Below, in pieces: positions 25,144 to 37,423 of a stretch of DNA of 64,000 bases. The DNA is from Streptococcus saliviloxodontae (GTDB lineage: Bacteria; Bacillota; Bacilli; Lactobacillales; Streptococcaceae). How positions within the stretch are numbered: the first letter of the stretch is position 1; every line of letters starts with the position of its first letter. The notes below the pieces were generated by a model, which was given only the letters and a program-made list of their open reading frames with translations, was not told where the DNA came from and did not search any database. The stretch lies in contig NZ_JAFBEI010000001.1 in the NCBI RefSeq assembly GCF_016908655.1, positions 31,604-95,603 of the forward strand, read 5' to 3'. Position numbers and translations under genes: made by a program.

Positions 25144-26652
25144 ATGAAACGTGCAAGTGGTATTTTGATGCATATTACCTCTCTACCAGGGGATTTTGGA
25201 ATTGGAACTTTTGGTCAAGAAGCCTATGAATTTATTGATTTTTTGGTAGAAACGAAACAAACTTATTGGCAAATTTTACCCCTAACAACAACTAGCTATG
25301 GTGACTCTCCTTACCAATCTTTCTCAGCAGTTGCAGGTAATACAAATCTCATCGATTTTGCAAAATTGGTTGAAGCTGGCTACCTTAGCCAATCAGACCT
25401 TGAAGGTGTCACTTTCAGTCACAGAGACGATCAAGTTGATTATGCTTTACTATTTGAAACACGTCGTCCTATCTTAGAAAAAGCTGTTGCTAACTTTCTT
25501 GCAAGTACAGAAGGCAGTCAACAGTTAGGAGCATTTGAAACTGAGCAGAGCTCATGGCTCCAAGACTACGCTGAATTTATGTCACTTAAAGAGCACTTTG
25601 GTCTTAAAGCTTTGCAAGAGTGGGATGATGAAAAAGCTATCTATCGTGACCAAGACAGCTTGACAGCTTATCGTGAACAGTTAGCAGAAGCTATCCTTTA
25701 TCATAAAGTGACTCAGCTTTTCTTCTTCCAACAATGGCAAGAGCTGAAAGCCTACGCTAATGCTAATGGCATTGCCATTATTGGTGATATGCCAATCTAC
25801 GTTTCAGCTGACAGTGTGGAAGTTTGGACACAACCAGAACTCTTTAAACTTGACTCAGCTAAGAAACCCGTTTGCATTGCAGGGTGTCCTCCAGATGACT
25901 TCTCAGATGTTGGTCAACTTTGGGGAAATCCAATCTATAACTGGGATTACCATGCAGAGACTGGTTACAAATGGTGGATTTACCGTATTCAAGAATCATT
26001 CAAACTTTATGACTACCTTCGTATTGACCATTTCAAAGGTTTCTCAGACTTCTGGGAAATTCCTGCTGGTGAAGAGACAGCTAAAAACGGTAAATGGGTG
26101 TCAGGACCAGGAATTGCACTCTTTGATGCAATCAAATCAGAGCTCGGGGAACTTCCTATCATTGCTGAAGACCTTGGTTATGTTGATGACAAAGCTAAGA
26201 AACTCTTGGCAGATGCAGCCTTCCCAGGTATGAAGATCTTAGAATTCGGCTTCTACGACGTTACAGGTCACAGTATTGATATTCCACATGTTTACACTCA
26301 AAACAGTGTAGCTTATGTTGGAACTCATGATAACGAAGTTGCTAACGGCTGGTATGAGAACCTTGACAAAGAGCAACAGGACTTTGTCAATGCCTACACT
26401 CATCGTAAAGAAGGTGAAAGCATTACTCAAACGATGCTCAGAACACTCTTTGCGACAGTTAGCAACACTGCTATTGCATCAATGCAGGATGTCTTAGATC
26501 TACCAGCAGAAAGTCGTATGAATATCCCTAACACGCTTGGTGGCAACTGGTCATGGCGTATGACTAAGGATGACCTTAAACCATCTCAAAAAGACTATCT
26601 ATTAACATTAACAGAACTATATCAACGAGGAAATGAAGATGACAACAACTAA
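25144..26652 (+). CDS. malQ: 4-alpha-glucanotransferase (amylomaltase)
   Basis: A 502-residue GH77 enzyme that shuffles glucan segments between maltodextrins and releases glucose. The start [16 protein letters not shown] is typical. Catalytic regions are [20 protein letters not shown] (nucleophile Asp), IAEDLG (acid Glu) and GTHDNEV. It acts in the cytoplasm on sugars imported by MalEFGK, feeding longer chains to the phosphorylase. AAGGAG precedes the ATG. Its last 20 bases overlap the start of the phosphorylase gene. Confidence 0.96.
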   Translation: MKRASGILMHITSLPGDFGIGTFGQEAYEFIDFLVETKQTYWQILPLTTTSYGDSPYQSFSAVAGNTNLIDFAKLVEAGYLSQSDLEGVTFSHRDDQVDYALLFETRRPILEKAVANFLASTEGSQQLGAFETEQSSWLQDYAEFMSLKEHFGLKALQEWDDEKAIYRDQDSLTAYREQLAEAILYHKVTQLFFFQQWQELKAYANANGIAIIGDMPIYVSADSVEVWTQPELFKLDSAKKPVCIAGCPPDDFSDVGQLWGNPIYNWDYHAETGYKWWIYRIQESFKLYDYLRIDHFKGFSDFWEIPAGEETAKNGKWVSGPGIALFDAIKSELGELPIIAEDLGYVDDKAKKLLADAAFPGMKILEFGFYDVTGHSIDIPHVYTQNSVAYVGTHDNEVANGWYENLDKEQQDFVNAYTHRKEGESITQTMLRTLFATVSNTAIASMQDVLDLPAESRMNIPNTLGGNWSWRMTKDDLKPSQKDYLLTLTELYQRGNEDDNN

Positions 26653-28909
26653 TTTCACAACTTACGTATCAGAACAAGGACAAGATCTTGCTAATTTAAC
26701 TAATGAAGAAATCTATTTGCAACTTCTAAACTACGTTAAAAAAGAAGCAGCAGGTAAAACTAAGAATACAGCTAAACGTAAAGTGTATTACATTTCAGCA
26801 GAGTTCTTGATCGGTAAGCTCCTTTCAAACAATTTGATTAACCTTGGTATTTATAAAGAAGTTAAGGAATCTCTAGCTGCTGTTGGTAAATCTATCGCAG
26901 AAGTAGAAGATGTGGAGTTAGAACCATCACTTGGTAATGGTGGTTTGGGACGTTTGGCATCATGTTTCATCGACTCTATCTCAAGCCTTGGTATCAATGG
27001 TGAAGGTGTTGGGCTTAACTACCACTGCGGTCTCTTCAAACAAGTTTTCCGTAATAACCAACAAGAAACTGAGCCAAACTACTGGATTGAAAACGATTCA
27101 TGGTTGGTTCCAACTGATATTTCTTACGATGTACCATTCAAAGATTTCATTCTCAAATCTCGTTTGGACCGTATCGATGTTTTAGGTTACAAACGTGACA
27201 CTAAAAACTATCTCAACCTCTTTGACATCACAGGTATTGACTATGGTCAAATTCAAGGTGGTATCGAGTTTGACAAGACTAATATTGTCCGTAACTTGAC
27301 ACTCTTCCTTTACCCAGATGACTCAAATAAAAATGGTGAGTTGCTTCGTATCTACCAACAGTACTTTATGGTATCAAATGCTGCACAGCTTTTGATTGAC
27401 GAAGCTATTGAACGTGGCTCAAACCTTCATGATTTGGCAGACTATGCTTATGTTCAAATTAACGATACACACCCATCAATGGTTATTCCAGAGCTTATCC
27501 GTCTCTTGACTGAAAAACACGGAATTGACTTTGATGAAGCTGTTTCAATCGTGAAAAATATGGTTGGTTACACTAATCACACTATCTTGGCAGAAGCTCT
27601 TGAAAAATGGCCTTTGGACTACCTTAACGAAGTTGTTCCGCACTTAGTAACTATCATTGAAAAATTGGATGCTCTTGTGCGTGCAGAAGTTGCTGAGCCA
27701 GCTGTTCAAATTATTGATGAGTACCAACGTGTTCACATGGCTCACATGGATATTCACTTCTCAACTTCTGTTAATGGGGTTGCTGCCCTTCATACTGAAA
27801 TCCTTAAAAACAGTGAGTTGAAACCTTTCTATGACCTCTACCCAGCTAAATTCAACAACAAAACAAACGGTATCACCTTCCGTCGTTGGCTTGAATTTGC
27901 CAACCAAGACTTGGCAGATTACATCAAAGAATTGATTGGTGATGACTACCTTACAGATGCAGCTAAATTAGAAAAATTATTGGCATTTGCAGACGACAAG
28001 GACGTTCATGCTAAACTTGCTGAAATCAAGCACAAGAACAAACTTGCCCTTAAACGTTACCTCAAAGAAAACAAAGGCATTGAGCTTGATGAGAACTCAA
28101 TCATTGATACACAAATCAAACGTTTCCACGAGTACAAACGTCAACAGATGAATGCCCTCTATGTTATCCACAAATACTTGGAAATCAAACGTGGCAATCT
28201 TCCACAACGTAAGATTACGGTTATCTTTGGTGGTAAAGCAGCTCCAGCCTACATCATCGCTCAAGATATTATTCATCTTATCCTCAGCTTGTCTGAACTA
28301 ATCAACAATGACTCTGAGGTTAGCCCATATCTTAACGTTCACCTTGTGGAAAACTACAATGTTACCGTAGCTGAGCACCTCATTCCTGCAACTGACATCT
28401 CTGAGCAGATCTCACTGGCTTCAAAAGAAGCATCAGGAACTGGTAACATGAAATTCATGCTTAACGGTGCCCTTACCCTAGGGACAATGGACGGTGCCAA
28501 TGTGGAAATTGCAGAGCTTGCTGGACAAGAAAACATCTACACATTTGGTAAAGATTCAGATACGATCATTGATCTTTATGCAACAGGTGGTTATGTATCA
28601 CGTGATTACTACGAAGGTGATCAAGCTATCAAAGAAGCTGTGGACTTTATCGTCAGCGAAGAATTGCTAGCGCGTGGCAATGCTGAACGTCTCGGACGCC
28701 TTCACAATGAATTGATCGTCAAAGACTGGTTCATGACCCTCATTGACCTCAAAGAGTACATCGCTGTCAAAGAACAAATGTTGGCTGACTACGAAGACCA
28801 AGACGCTTGGATGACAAAAGTCGTTAAAAACATTGCCAAAGCAGGTTTCTTCTCAAGTGACCGTACTATCGAACAATACAACCAAGACATCTGGCACAGC
28901 CAAGACTAG
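26633..28909 (+). CDS. malP: Maltodextrin/glycogen phosphorylase
   Basis: A 758-residue GT35 phosphorylase that releases glucose-1-phosphate from the non-reducing ends of maltodextrins. The PLP-lysine motif [16 protein letters not shown] is near residue 595, with [11 protein letters not shown] near residue 100. It is somewhat shorter than glycogen phosphorylases with regulatory extensions, as expected for a maltodextrin enzyme. The start overlaps malQ; the ATG at 26633 and one at 26639 are both possible. With pullulanase and amylomaltase it completes cytoplasmic maltodextrin breakdown. A strong terminator follows. Confidence 0.95.
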   Translation: MKMTTTNFTTYVSEQGQDLANLTNEEIYLQLLNYVKKEAAGKTKNTAKRKVYYISAEFLIGKLLSNNLINLGIYKEVKESLAAVGKSIAEVEDVELEPSLGNGGLGRLASCFIDSISSLGINGEGVGLNYHCGLFKQVFRNNQQETEPNYWIENDSWLVPTDISYDVPFKDFILKSRLDRIDVLGYKRDTKNYLNLFDITGIDYGQIQGGIEFDKTNIVRNLTLFLYPDDSNKNGELLRIYQQYFMVSNAAQLLIDEAIERGSNLHDLADYAYVQINDTHPSMVIPELIRLLTEKHGIDFDEAVSIVKNMVGYTNHTILAEALEKWPLDYLNEVVPHLVTIIEKLDALVRAEVAEPAVQIIDEYQRVHMAHMDIHFSTSVNGVAALHTEILKNSELKPFYDLYPAKFNNKTNGITFRRWLEFANQDLADYIKELIGDDYLTDAAKLEKLLAFADDKDVHAKLAEIKHKNKLALKRYLKENKGIELDENSIIDTQIKRFHEYKRQQMNALYVIHKYLEIKRGNLPQRKITVIFGGKAAPAYIIAQDIIHLILSLSELINNDSEVSPYLNVHLVENYNVTVAEHLIPATDISEQISLASKEASGTGNMKFMLNGALTLGTMDGANVEIAELAGQENIYTFGKDSDTIIDLYATGGYVSRDYYEGDQAIKEAVDFIVSEELLARGNAERLGRLHNELIVKDWFMTLIDLKEYIAVKEQMLADYEDQDAWMTKVVKNIAKAGFFSSDRTIEQYNQDIWHSQD

Positions 28910-28931
28910 TCTTAACTAGACTATCAGATTA

Positions 28932-28980
28932 CTAAAAAGCCTTCTACAATTCATTCATTGAACTGTAGAAGGCTTTTTAG
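28932..28980 (+). terminator. Terminator after malP
   Basis: A perfect 17-bp stem CTAAAAAGCCTTCTACA with its complement; T-rich on the 3' side. Confidence 0.92.
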
Positions 28981-29031
28981 GTGAGGGAGTGTGCTAATCA
29001 TGATATTTTCAACAAACATTAAGGCAGTAAA

Positions 29032-29080
29032 AAATCAATCAAAGCAGCTTTCTTACTAGAAATCTGCTTTGATTGATTAC
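29032..29080 (-). terminator. Terminator after mprF
   Basis: A perfect 15-bp stem AATCAATCAAAGCAG / CTGCTTTGATTGATT, followed on the minus strand by a T run. Confidence 0.88.
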
Positions 29081-29120
29081 TTTTGAGCTTTAAGCTTTTC
29101 GTTTAGTTAGCGTGTTGTAC

Positions 29121-31646
29121 CTATCTTACCTGACGATTGTCCACCTTAAAAATGGCAATCATATCATATAAGATCCATGTTTTTTTAGGGTATGAGATAT
29201 ATTTAGGTGACCATTTAGGATTGAATTTCTGCTTATACTGGCGTAAACCACCGAAGGAATAAAATTTAGTTGAAAAAGCGTAAACCAGATAAGCGATTTT
29301 TTCTTGGTAGAAACTACCTTCTAGTTGTCCTACATTTGATAGCGGAGCCATTCCCAAGCTGAAGTAAGTGACCCCTTGCTCTTTGAAATAAAGCATCAGC
29401 TTAATGAAAAGATAGTCCATGACCCCATTTGGAGCCTTATCAACATCGTAACGCATCAAATCGATACTAGAAACTTCTTGATGATTAGTAATGAGGAAGT
29501 TGACAAAAGCAACAATGTCACCGTCAGGATTCTTGACAACTGCAATTGGGGCTTTTTGAAGGTAGTCCCTATCGAAGAAACCTAGAGAAAATCCTTTTTC
29601 CTGTCTTCCATTCAACCAAATGGTTGAGATGTCTTCTAATCGATCAAGCAACTCTTGATCAAAGGGCTGCTCAATAACCTGGAAGGTATAGCCCTTATTA
29701 TCAATTTTGTTAATGCTAGTTCGGAATTTTTTACCGTGTTTGCCTTCTGTTGAAAAATCAGCTAAAGGGACATCTGCGCTTTCACCAAACTTCATGAAGT
29801 CATAACCAAATTCATGCAGTAAAAGAGTTGTCTCTTGGCTAACTTCATAGAAAATAATTTCCAGATTGTTTTGGTGTGCTTGAGTAATAAAATGAGAAAG
29901 CGCCTCACGATAGCAAGTGGCATCCCCAATCGGATCAGCCATGACTAGGCATTTGTTGTTCTCGATTGCAAATTGAAAGACAACCTGATCAAGGCCATTA
30001 TCTTGGTACCAAAAGAGGCGTTTGTCACCAAGATAAGCTAGAAAAGCATCAACATCACTTGAAGGGAAGCGTTCTAGGAAAGCAGAGTAGCGTTCCTCGT
30101 TAACTGTTTCTCCGAAAGCTTGCTTCGGTTTTATCTGACGTAAGATAAGTTTGAAAATGACATAAATGATTAAGGCAGCAATCACAAAATGGATCCAATA
30201 ACTAAATAAATGTACCAAATGCAGTTTATGGTGTGGCAAATGCCTTTCAGGATGAAACTGTCCACTAGCAAATAGGAAAATAAAACCTGTCAGGCTAAAA
30301 ATTGCCACATCTCTTGTCACATCTTCCCAAGAATAAATAAAACTAGAGCGGGTTAATTGAGACCTTCCTGAGAAGACTAAGACAATAATCACTGTCAAAA
30401 AGAGGCTGGTTGCGTATGACATACTGCCAATATTGACATAGATAAGACTGATAAGATAAAGTATGACTGTCAGCGGCAAGACGATTTTTAAGCGACGTTT
30501 CATCAAGCGCCCGACTAAGATAAACAAGCTCCCCAGTAGAATGCTTGGAAATTGCCAGATAAGCTGATTTTGAATCGGATCGACATGACCAATCAGGGGC
30601 AAATCGTGTAATTGGGTTGGAATAAGGGCTGATAGGATGAGGGAAATTCCCATTAAACGGACTAGAAAAACTTGACTATTTAAAACGGTCACATCTGTCA
30701 CAGTTTTGGGAATACCTAGGTATTTTTCGTTTAACTTTCCGCCCATTAATTTCAAGAAGAGAATAATACCAATGCAAAATGGGATAATATAGTAGCAAAT
30801 ACGAAATAGTAAAATCCATGTTAGAGAGTCTGCTGTGCTAATGCCTTGAGCTTGTAGACTCGCCAACATCAGTAAATCAAAACTCCCCAAGCCACCTGGA
30901 ATCATGGAAGCCATTCCTACAGTTACTGAAATGATAAAGAGTGGGATAAGAACAGAAATCTGTAACTGATACCCCAGAGCTAGACCAACGGCATAAAAGG
31001 TCAGCATGACCATTGTCCAGTCTAAAAAAGATGTTGCTACCAATTGGGAGATGCGTTTTTTGGAGATACCACCAAAAAAGCGTAGATTGTTTCTACTAGA
31101 GACAAAGAGAATCACAGGAAGATACAGAGCGGCAAAAACTAATATTAGCCAAAACTTACTCATCCCTTGGACGGTGACACCTCCCCCTAATAATGCAAGG
31201 GAGATGAGGGCGTAAAGAGACAAGCCGGCCATAAAGTAAGGTATGACCTGAGAAATGCCCTGCATGCTCTCAGTACTTTCTTCTTCATCTGCATAGAAGG
31301 AATAGCGTAAGCCGACATCGACAACCCCTGCAAAACCAGCCAAGTTGTTAATAGAATTAATGACCCAACTGGTCTGAAGGATATAAGGTAGAGAGTGTTT
31401 GCTTTTGATCTCTTTATTCAAGATGATGTCGTAACCGATCATGACCAAGACGCTTGCTAGTCCCAGGATGATTAGTGGCACGATGCCCCACACTGATACC
31501 CGATGAAATCCTTGTGATAATTGATTTAAGGTTACTTCATGCCGTAATTTGAGTAGTTCAAATAGAACGAGGATAAAAATAGATACAAAGAATACTGTTT
31601 TGATAACCGATCGTTTTTCTTTTAAGATGTTGCTGACTTTCTTCAC
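29121..31646 (-). CDS. mprF: Phosphatidylglycerol lysyltransferase/flippase MprF
   Basis: An 841-residue bifunctional membrane protein. The N-terminal ~500 residues hold about 14 hydrophobic segments (flippase part); the C-terminal ~300 residues form the cytoplasmic GNAT-like domain that transfers lysine (or another amino acid) from tRNA to phosphatidylglycerol (DUF2156; WYQDNGLDQVVFQF, FVNFLITNHQEVSSIDLMRY in part). The modification lowers surface negative charge and gives resistance to cationic peptides. The start is a GTG at 31646 with AAGGAG upstream. It directly follows an alpha/beta hydrolase gene and a decayed gene on one transcript. The aminoacyl specificity is not readable from the sequence. 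Confidence 0.92.
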   Translation of the reverse strand: MKKVSNILKEKRSVIKTVFFVSIFILVLFELLKLRHEVTLNQLSQGFHRVSVWGIVPLIILGLASVLVMIGYDIILNKEIKSKHSLPYILQTSWVINSINNLAGFAGVVDVGLRYSFYADEEESTESMQGISQVIPYFMAGLSLYALISLALLGGGVTVQGMSKFWLILVFAALYLPVILFVSSRNNLRFFGGISKKRISQLVATSFLDWTMVMLTFYAVGLALGYQLQISVLIPLFIISVTVGMASMIPGGLGSFDLLMLASLQAQGISTADSLTWILLFRICYYIIPFCIGIILFLKLMGGKLNEKYLGIPKTVTDVTVLNSQVFLVRLMGISLILSALIPTQLHDLPLIGHVDPIQNQLIWQFPSILLGSLFILVGRLMKRRLKIVLPLTVILYLISLIYVNIGSMSYATSLFLTVIIVLVFSGRSQLTRSSFIYSWEDVTRDVAIFSLTGFIFLFASGQFHPERHLPHHKLHLVHLFSYWIHFVIAALIIYVIFKLILRQIKPKQAFGETVNEERYSAFLERFPSSDVDAFLAYLGDKRLFWYQDNGLDQVVFQFAIENNKCLVMADPIGDATCYREALSHFITQAHQNNLEIIFYEVSQETTLLLHEFGYDFMKFGESADVPLADFSTEGKHGKKFRTSINKIDNKGYTFQVIEQPFDQELLDRLEDISTIWLNGRQEKGFSLGFFDRDYLQKAPIAVVKNPDGDIVAFVNFLITNHQEVSSIDLMRYDVDKAPNGVMDYLFIKLMLYFKEQGVTYFSLGMAPLSNVGQLEGSFYQEKIAYLVYAFSTKFYSFGGLRQYKQKFNPKWSPKYISYPKKTWILYDMIAIFKVDNRQVR

Positions 31647-31647
31647 G

Positions 31648-32358
31648 CTAACACTCCTTACTCTTTTGATATAATGCTAGGATCCATTGATTAAAGTGAT
31701 TGGTTTGACTATGGGCAGGATTATGCCCTGCTCTGGGAAGGATAACGAGTTCACCTTTGGGATAGAGTTTTGCAATTGCTTGATTATGACTGGGTTTGAT
31801 AAGGTCCCACTTGCCTACTAGGACAATAACTGGGTAGTTGGTATCAACAAAATCACGAGGACTCACTAAAACGTCCTCAGATAGTAGTTTTGCGACCGCT
31901 AACCGTTGGTAGAATTGTCGAGATAAGGTTGCCAAACCAGAGAAGAAGATTTGCTCAATCCTAACAGCTAGGCGAATTGGGAACCATAAGCCAGACAGAC
32001 TCAGGTTACCTCCATTCAATAACAAGCCTGCAATACGCTGAGGGTATTTGCGACTATAGACCATGGCTAGATTGGCGCCATCACTATGACCAACTACCAG
32101 ACAGGAAGAGACCTTTAAAAAAGCTAACAAGCGCTCCACATCATCTGCCATCATCTCAAAGTTCAATTCAGTCGTTTTAGATGACTGACCGTGTCCACGA
32201 GTGTCTAACAGAATCAATTGAAACTGGTCTGCTAAATCTCTTTGCTTTTTAAAATAGTTGTGGGATAAGCCGTTTCCGTGTAAAAAAAGGATTGGGAATC
32301 CTTTTCCTATGATGTCATAAGACACATATTTTTTGTCATCAATAAAAAATTGTTTCAT
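31648..32358 (-). CDS. Alpha/beta-fold hydrolase
   Basis: A 236-residue hydrolase. The oxyanion-hole stretch LFLHGNGLS (about residue 24) and the nucleophile elbow GHSDGA (Ser about residue 92) are clear; an Asp in VGKWDLIKPS and a His in RAGHNPAH complete a plausible triad. The substrate is unknown. Its start overlaps the stop of the upstream pseudogene, and mprF starts just after its own stop, so the three form one transcription unit. A lipid or ester substrate would suit the mprF context, but that is a guess. Confidence 0.85.
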   Translation of the reverse strand: MKQFFIDDKKYVSYDIIGKGFPILFLHGNGLSHNYFKKQRDLADQFQLILLDTRGHGQSSKTTELNFEMMADDVERLLAFLKVSSCLVVGHSDGANLAMVYSRKYPQRIAGLLLNGGNLSLSGLWFPIRLAVRIEQIFFSGLATLSRQFYQRLAVAKLLSEDVLVSPRDFVDTNYPVIVLVGKWDLIKPSHNQAIAKLYPKGELVILPRAGHNPAHSQTNHFNQWILALYQKSKEC

Positions 32359-33415
32359 CAGATGTCCTTATCTAGGTTGATTTTGATAACCCTATCTCCA
32401 TGAAAAATCGTTGGAATGAGACGATAGCGTGCTTGACCAGATTCAAATAAGAGGTAAAGTGAGCTCCCTTCTCCGCTTATTTCTTCTAAAAATGGTGGCA
32501 GAGAGATGACTCTTTTGGCATTTTTTTCATCAAAGTCAAACGACTTGTCTGCCAAACAGTTATCAAACAATAAGACTTTAGAGTTTGCAAGGCCGTAAGA
32601 TACAGATAAAACAATCTGGTCTTGATAAAAACCCATTCCTTGGATTTTTTGATTGGTTTTCCAAGATTGACTAGCGACTAACTTCCCAGCTTTGAGCTGT
32701 CCGTCTATTCCTATATCATAAACTTCTAGACTTCCTGGTTTTTTAACATCGAAGGAGCCTGTATACAGTTTATTGTTATGGTAATAAAGGTAAGAAGTTC
32801 ATTTTATCTCAGCTAAGTTGGTTACTGAAGTTAATGTTACCGGTTTCTGACGGTGTTCTAAATCATAATCTTCTAGTTCTTTTAAGGAGATAGAGACGGT
32901 CTGTGCCCTTCGCTTTGCATTGTCAGTTGCTACCCAGAGTAGTTGGTTATGGCCATTGTAGGCAATTCCTCCCACATGATCAGTATTATTAAGGGAGATC
33001 GTCTTAAGATAACGACCAGTTTTTTTATCAATAAGCTAAATGATAGAATTATAGGTCTTAGTTTTACTGTAGGCTGAGATATCTATGTACTTGTCTTCAA
33101 TGCTAGCAAGTCCCTGTGGATCCATATCAGTGGCCTCACCAAGTACTTGATTTCCTTTTGGGTTAAGCAGCAAGGCTCTAGCGCGTGCTAAACCAGGGAT
33201 AACATAAGTTGGCCGATTTCCACCTGTGTCTAATAGTTTGTAAAACGGTGACGTAGTTCCCAATCAAAATCCAGCTGAGATTAGGAAACAGGATTGGTAT
33301 TAGTGCCATTAACCATCGTCATCTTTGGTAAGGAAAATAGGTAACGGGAATACCATAAGGATCCAAATGCTAAGCAGACAACTGCTATACTGATAGATAA
33401 TAATTTCTTTTTCAT
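32358..33415 (-). pseudogene. Decayed secreted/membrane-anchored beta-propeller-like protein
   Basis: One ancestral gene of about 350 codons can be followed from an ATG at 33415 (MKKKLLSISIAVVCLAFG, a signal sequence or anchor) to a stop at 32358. It is broken by an in-frame stop (TAA, near 33289), a frameshift between there and 33263, a TAG at 33036-33038 and a TGA near 32803; the last two could each derive from a sense codon such as TGG. Between the breaks the reading stays protein-like, with beta-propeller-like strings such as HVGGIAYNGHNQLLWVATD and KLYTGSFDVKKPGSLEVYD. The open end overlaps the hydrolase start. Function of the intact form is unknown. Confidence 0.8.
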
Positions 33416-33489
33416 TTTCGTTTAGTTTGTTGTACTGATTTCAATCGTATTGACAATAACACCTGTTTGAAGATAGTAGCAATGGAGTC

Positions 33490-34674
<1,185 letters not shown>

Positions 34675-34697
34675 CTAACACAAATCATTATTCTGAG

Positions 34698-34720
34698 ATA
34701 GTTAGAAATATTCTAACTAT
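34698..34720. promoter_or_regulatory. Perfect inverted repeat between yhiN-like gene and ilvD
   Basis: ATAGTTAGAA and TTCTAACTAT separated by 3 bases, just upstream of the likely ilvD promoter (extended -10 TGGTAGAAT, to 34754). It could be an operator. It does not fit the CodY consensus. Confidence 0.45.
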
Positions 34721-34788
34721 TTATAGTGCCTTTATTTCTTTTTTATGGTAGAATATAGGAAGAAAAAACTTGGAAGAAGGACATATCA

Positions 34789-36492
34789 ATGAGTGACAAC
34801 ACATTAAAACATCGCTCAGCCATTTACGATAGTATGGTTAAATCACCTAACCGTGCCATGCTTCGTGCAACTGGTATGACAGATGAAAACTTTGAACAAC
34901 CAATCGTTGGGGTTATCTCAACTTGGGCGGAAAACACACCATGTAACATCCATTTGCATGACTTTGGTAAATTGACTAAAGAAGGTGTTAAATCAGCTGG
35001 AGCTTGGCCTGTTCAGTATGGTACTATTACGGTAGCAGACGGGATTGCTATGGGAACACCAGGTATGCGTTTCTCCTTGACGTCTCGTGATATTATCGCT
35101 GACTCTATCGAAGCAGCTATGGGTGGTCATAACGTGGATGCTTTTGTTGCTATCGGTGGTTGTGATAAGAATATGCCAGGGTCAATGATTGCCATTGCCA
35201 ATATGGACATTCCAGCTATCTTTGCTTATGGTGGTACCATTGCACCAGGTAATCTTAACGGTAAAGACATCGACTTGGTTTCTGTTTTCGAAGGTATCGG
35301 AAAATGGAACCACGGTGACATGACAGCTGAAGAAGTTAAAGAGCTTGAGTGTAATGCCTGCCCTGGCCCTGGTGGCTGTGGTGGTATGTACACTGCTAAC
35401 ACCATGGCAACAGCTATCGAGGTTATGGGGATGAGTCTTCCAGGATCATCTTCTCACCCAGCCGAGTCACCAGAAAAAGCAGCAGATATCGAAGAAGCAG
35501 GTCGTGCAGTTGTTAAGATGCTCGAATTGGGTATCAAACCATCAGATATCTTGACTCGTGAAGCCTTTGAAGATGCTATCACAGTTACCATGGCTCTGGG
35601 TGGATCAACTAATGCCACTCTTCACCTTTTGGCAATTGCTCACGCAGCTAATGTTGACTTGACTCTTGAAGATTTCAATGATTTTCAAGAGCGCGTACCT
35701 CACTTGGCTGACTTGAAACCTTCTGGTCAATATGTTTTCCAAGACTTGTATGAAGTCGGTGGTGTTCCAGCAGTTATGAAATACCTCCTTAAGAACGGCT
35801 TCCTTCATGGAGACCGTATCACATGTACAGGTAAGACAGTTGCTGAGAACTTGGAAGCCTTTGATGACTTGAAAGAAGGTCAAAAAGTTATCATGCCACT
35901 TGACAAGCCAAAACGTGCTGATGGTCCATTGATTATCCTTAAAGGTAACTTGGCACCTGAAGGTGCAGTAGCTAAGGTTTCAGGGGTTAAAGTTCGTAAC
36001 CATACTGGTCCAGCTAAGGTCTTTGATTCAGAAGAAGAAGCTATTGAAGCGGTTCTTTCTGATGACATCGTTGATGGCGACGTTGTTGTCGTTCGTTTTG
36101 TAGGTCCTAAAGGTGGTCCTGGTATGCCAGAAATGTTGTCATTGTCATCAATGATCGTTGGTAAAGGTCAAGGGGACAAGGTTGCCCTTCTGACAGACGG
36201 ACGTTTCTCTGGTGGTACTTACGGTCTTGTTGTAGGACACATTGCGCCTGAGGCTCAGGTTGGTGGTCCAATTGCTTACCTTCACACAGGAGACCTTGTC
36301 ACTGTTGACCAAGATACCAAAGAAATCACCATGCACGTTTCAGATGAAGAAATCGAGCGTCGTAAGGCTGAAACAGTCTTGCCACCGCTTTACAGCCGTG
36401 GTGTCCTCGGTAAATACGCTCACATCGTATCATCAGCATCACGTGGTGCTGTAACAGACTTCTGGAATATGGATAAAAGCGGTAAACAATAA
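34789..36492 (+). CDS. ilvD: Dihydroxy-acid dehydratase
   Basis: A 567-residue iron-sulfur enzyme that dehydrates 2,3-dihydroxy acids in the valine, isoleucine and leucine/pantothenate pathways. The cluster cysteines are in GGCDKNMPG (about residue 122) and [17 protein letters not shown] (about residue 192), with [20 protein letters not shown] residues (LTDGRFSGG) near the C-terminus. GAAGGA precedes the ATG. No other ilv genes are nearby. It has its own terminator. Confidence 0.96.
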   Translation: MSDNTLKHRSAIYDSMVKSPNRAMLRATGMTDENFEQPIVGVISTWAENTPCNIHLHDFGKLTKEGVKSAGAWPVQYGTITVADGIAMGTPGMRFSLTSRDIIADSIEAAMGGHNVDAFVAIGGCDKNMPGSMIAIANMDIPAIFAYGGTIAPGNLNGKDIDLVSVFEGIGKWNHGDMTAEEVKELECNACPGPGGCGGMYTANTMATAIEVMGMSLPGSSSHPAESPEKAADIEEAGRAVVKMLELGIKPSDILTREAFEDAITVTMALGGSTNATLHLLAIAHAANVDLTLEDFNDFQERVPHLADLKPSGQYVFQDLYEVGGVPAVMKYLLKNGFLHGDRITCTGKTVAENLEAFDDLKEGQKVIMPLDKPKRADGPLIILKGNLAPEGAVAKVSGVKVRNHTGPAKVFDSEEEAIEAVLSDDIVDGDVVVVRFVGPKGGPGMPEMLSLSSMIVGKGQGDKVALLTDGRFSGGTYGLVVGHIAPEAQVGGPIAYLHTGDLVTVDQDTKEITMHVSDEEIERRKAETVLPPLYSRGVLGKYAHIVSSASRGAVTDFWNMDKSGKQ

Positions 36493-36544
36493 TAAAGTCA
36501 AATAGAGAGACTTAGGACAGGCTGTTGACAGTTTGTTCTATGTC

Positions 36545-36583
36545 GAAAAATCCTCTGAGAAAATCATCTCAGAGGATTTTTTG
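36545..36583 (+). terminator. Bidirectional terminator between ilvD and the cysteine hydrolase
   Basis: Stem AAAAATCCTCTGAGA / TCTCAGAGGATTTTT with flanking A and T runs, between convergent genes. Confidence 0.9.
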
Positions 36584-36585
36584 GC

Positions 36586-37215
36586 TTATTTGTCAAGAAG
36601 TTTGATAACTTCTTCTGTTGGAAGTGATTGGTTAGCGATGTAGCCGTAGTTTGTGAGGGCAGCTTGGTAAGCAGCTTCACCTGGAGCACCGACAGCATCA
36701 TTAGCAACGATAACGTTGAAACCAAGTTCAATCAATTCACGCATGTGTGAGTCCACGCAGAGGTTGGCATTCATACCAGCAAGGATAACAGTGTCGATAC
36801 CATTTTTACGAAGTTGAAGAGCCAAGTCATTGCTTTCTGGACCAAAGATTTTGTGTGGGTTAACAATGATTGTGTCATCGTCCATGAGTTCTTTCATTTC
36901 TGGAATGATGTCAGCACCAGAACCTTCTGGAATAGCTTCATATTGGCTATCACGCCAGAACATTTGGTTGTCAATCATCATTGTCTCACCAGCAGCTTTG
37001 AATTGCCATTTTTTATCGTGTGGGTAGAAGTAGTGAGCTGAGATGAAACGTTTGAAACCACCTTGTTTAGCAACAGCGAAAAGATTGATAAGGTTTTCAA
37101 TCGTATTGACTTTCTCAAGTGTTTCTTGAGTAGCTCCAAAGCCTTTACCGGCAGGTTTCAAGAATTCAACTTGGGGGTCAGTGATAACGATAGCGACATT
37201 TTTATTGTTAAGCAT
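36586..37215 (-). CDS. Isochorismatase-family cysteine hydrolase
   Basis: A 209-residue member of the isochorismatase/nicotinamidase-like family. The catalytic triad is visible as Asp in VITDPQVEF (about residue 13), Lys in NPHKIFGPESN (about residue 118) and Cys in AGMNANLCVDSHMREL (about residue 151). The family hydrolyses amides, ureas or vinyl ethers; the substrate here is not predictable. AAAGGAGAG precedes the start. Two identical 23-bp repeats with a TetR-operator-like core lie upstream, suggesting control by an unlinked repressor. It is divergent from a broken ltrA. Confidence 0.88.
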   Translation of the reverse strand: MLNNKNVAIVITDPQVEFLKPAGKGFGATQETLEKVNTIENLINLFAVAKQGGFKRFISAHYFYPHDKKWQFKAAGETMMIDNQMFWRDSQYEAIPEGSGADIIPEMKELMDDDTIIVNPHKIFGPESNDLALQLRKNGIDTVILAGMNANLCVDSHMRELIELGFNVIVANDAVGAPGEAAYQAALTNYGYIANQSLPTEEVIKLLDK

Positions 37216-37265
37216 AAAAGCTCTCCTTTAGTAATATAATTTATGATGTTTGGTTATCGAAGTAG

Positions 37266-37362
37266 AAAACCAACCGTTCGGTACAATTGTTTAATAAAAA
37301 AATAAAGTTGTTTTAATTATGATGTAGATCATTTGCACAAAAACCAACCGTTCGGTACAATT
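37266..37362. promoter_or_regulatory. Pair of identical 23-bp repeats, candidate repressor operators
   Basis: Copies at 37266-37288 and 37340-37362 are identical, each with the dyad core ACCGTTCGGT (TACCGAACGGT on the other strand), typical of TetR-family sites. They lie 74 bp apart in the region between two divergent genes. Confidence 0.65.
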
Positions 37363-37423
37363 ATCTTAGCATGGGTAAAATCATTTGTAAATAATTTTGC
37401 TCATTTTTTATTAGGAGGATTTT

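Noticed and set aside
28164..28172. A perfect DnaA box inside malP
   Set aside because: A single isolated copy in a conserved coding region is expected by chance and has no partner boxes.
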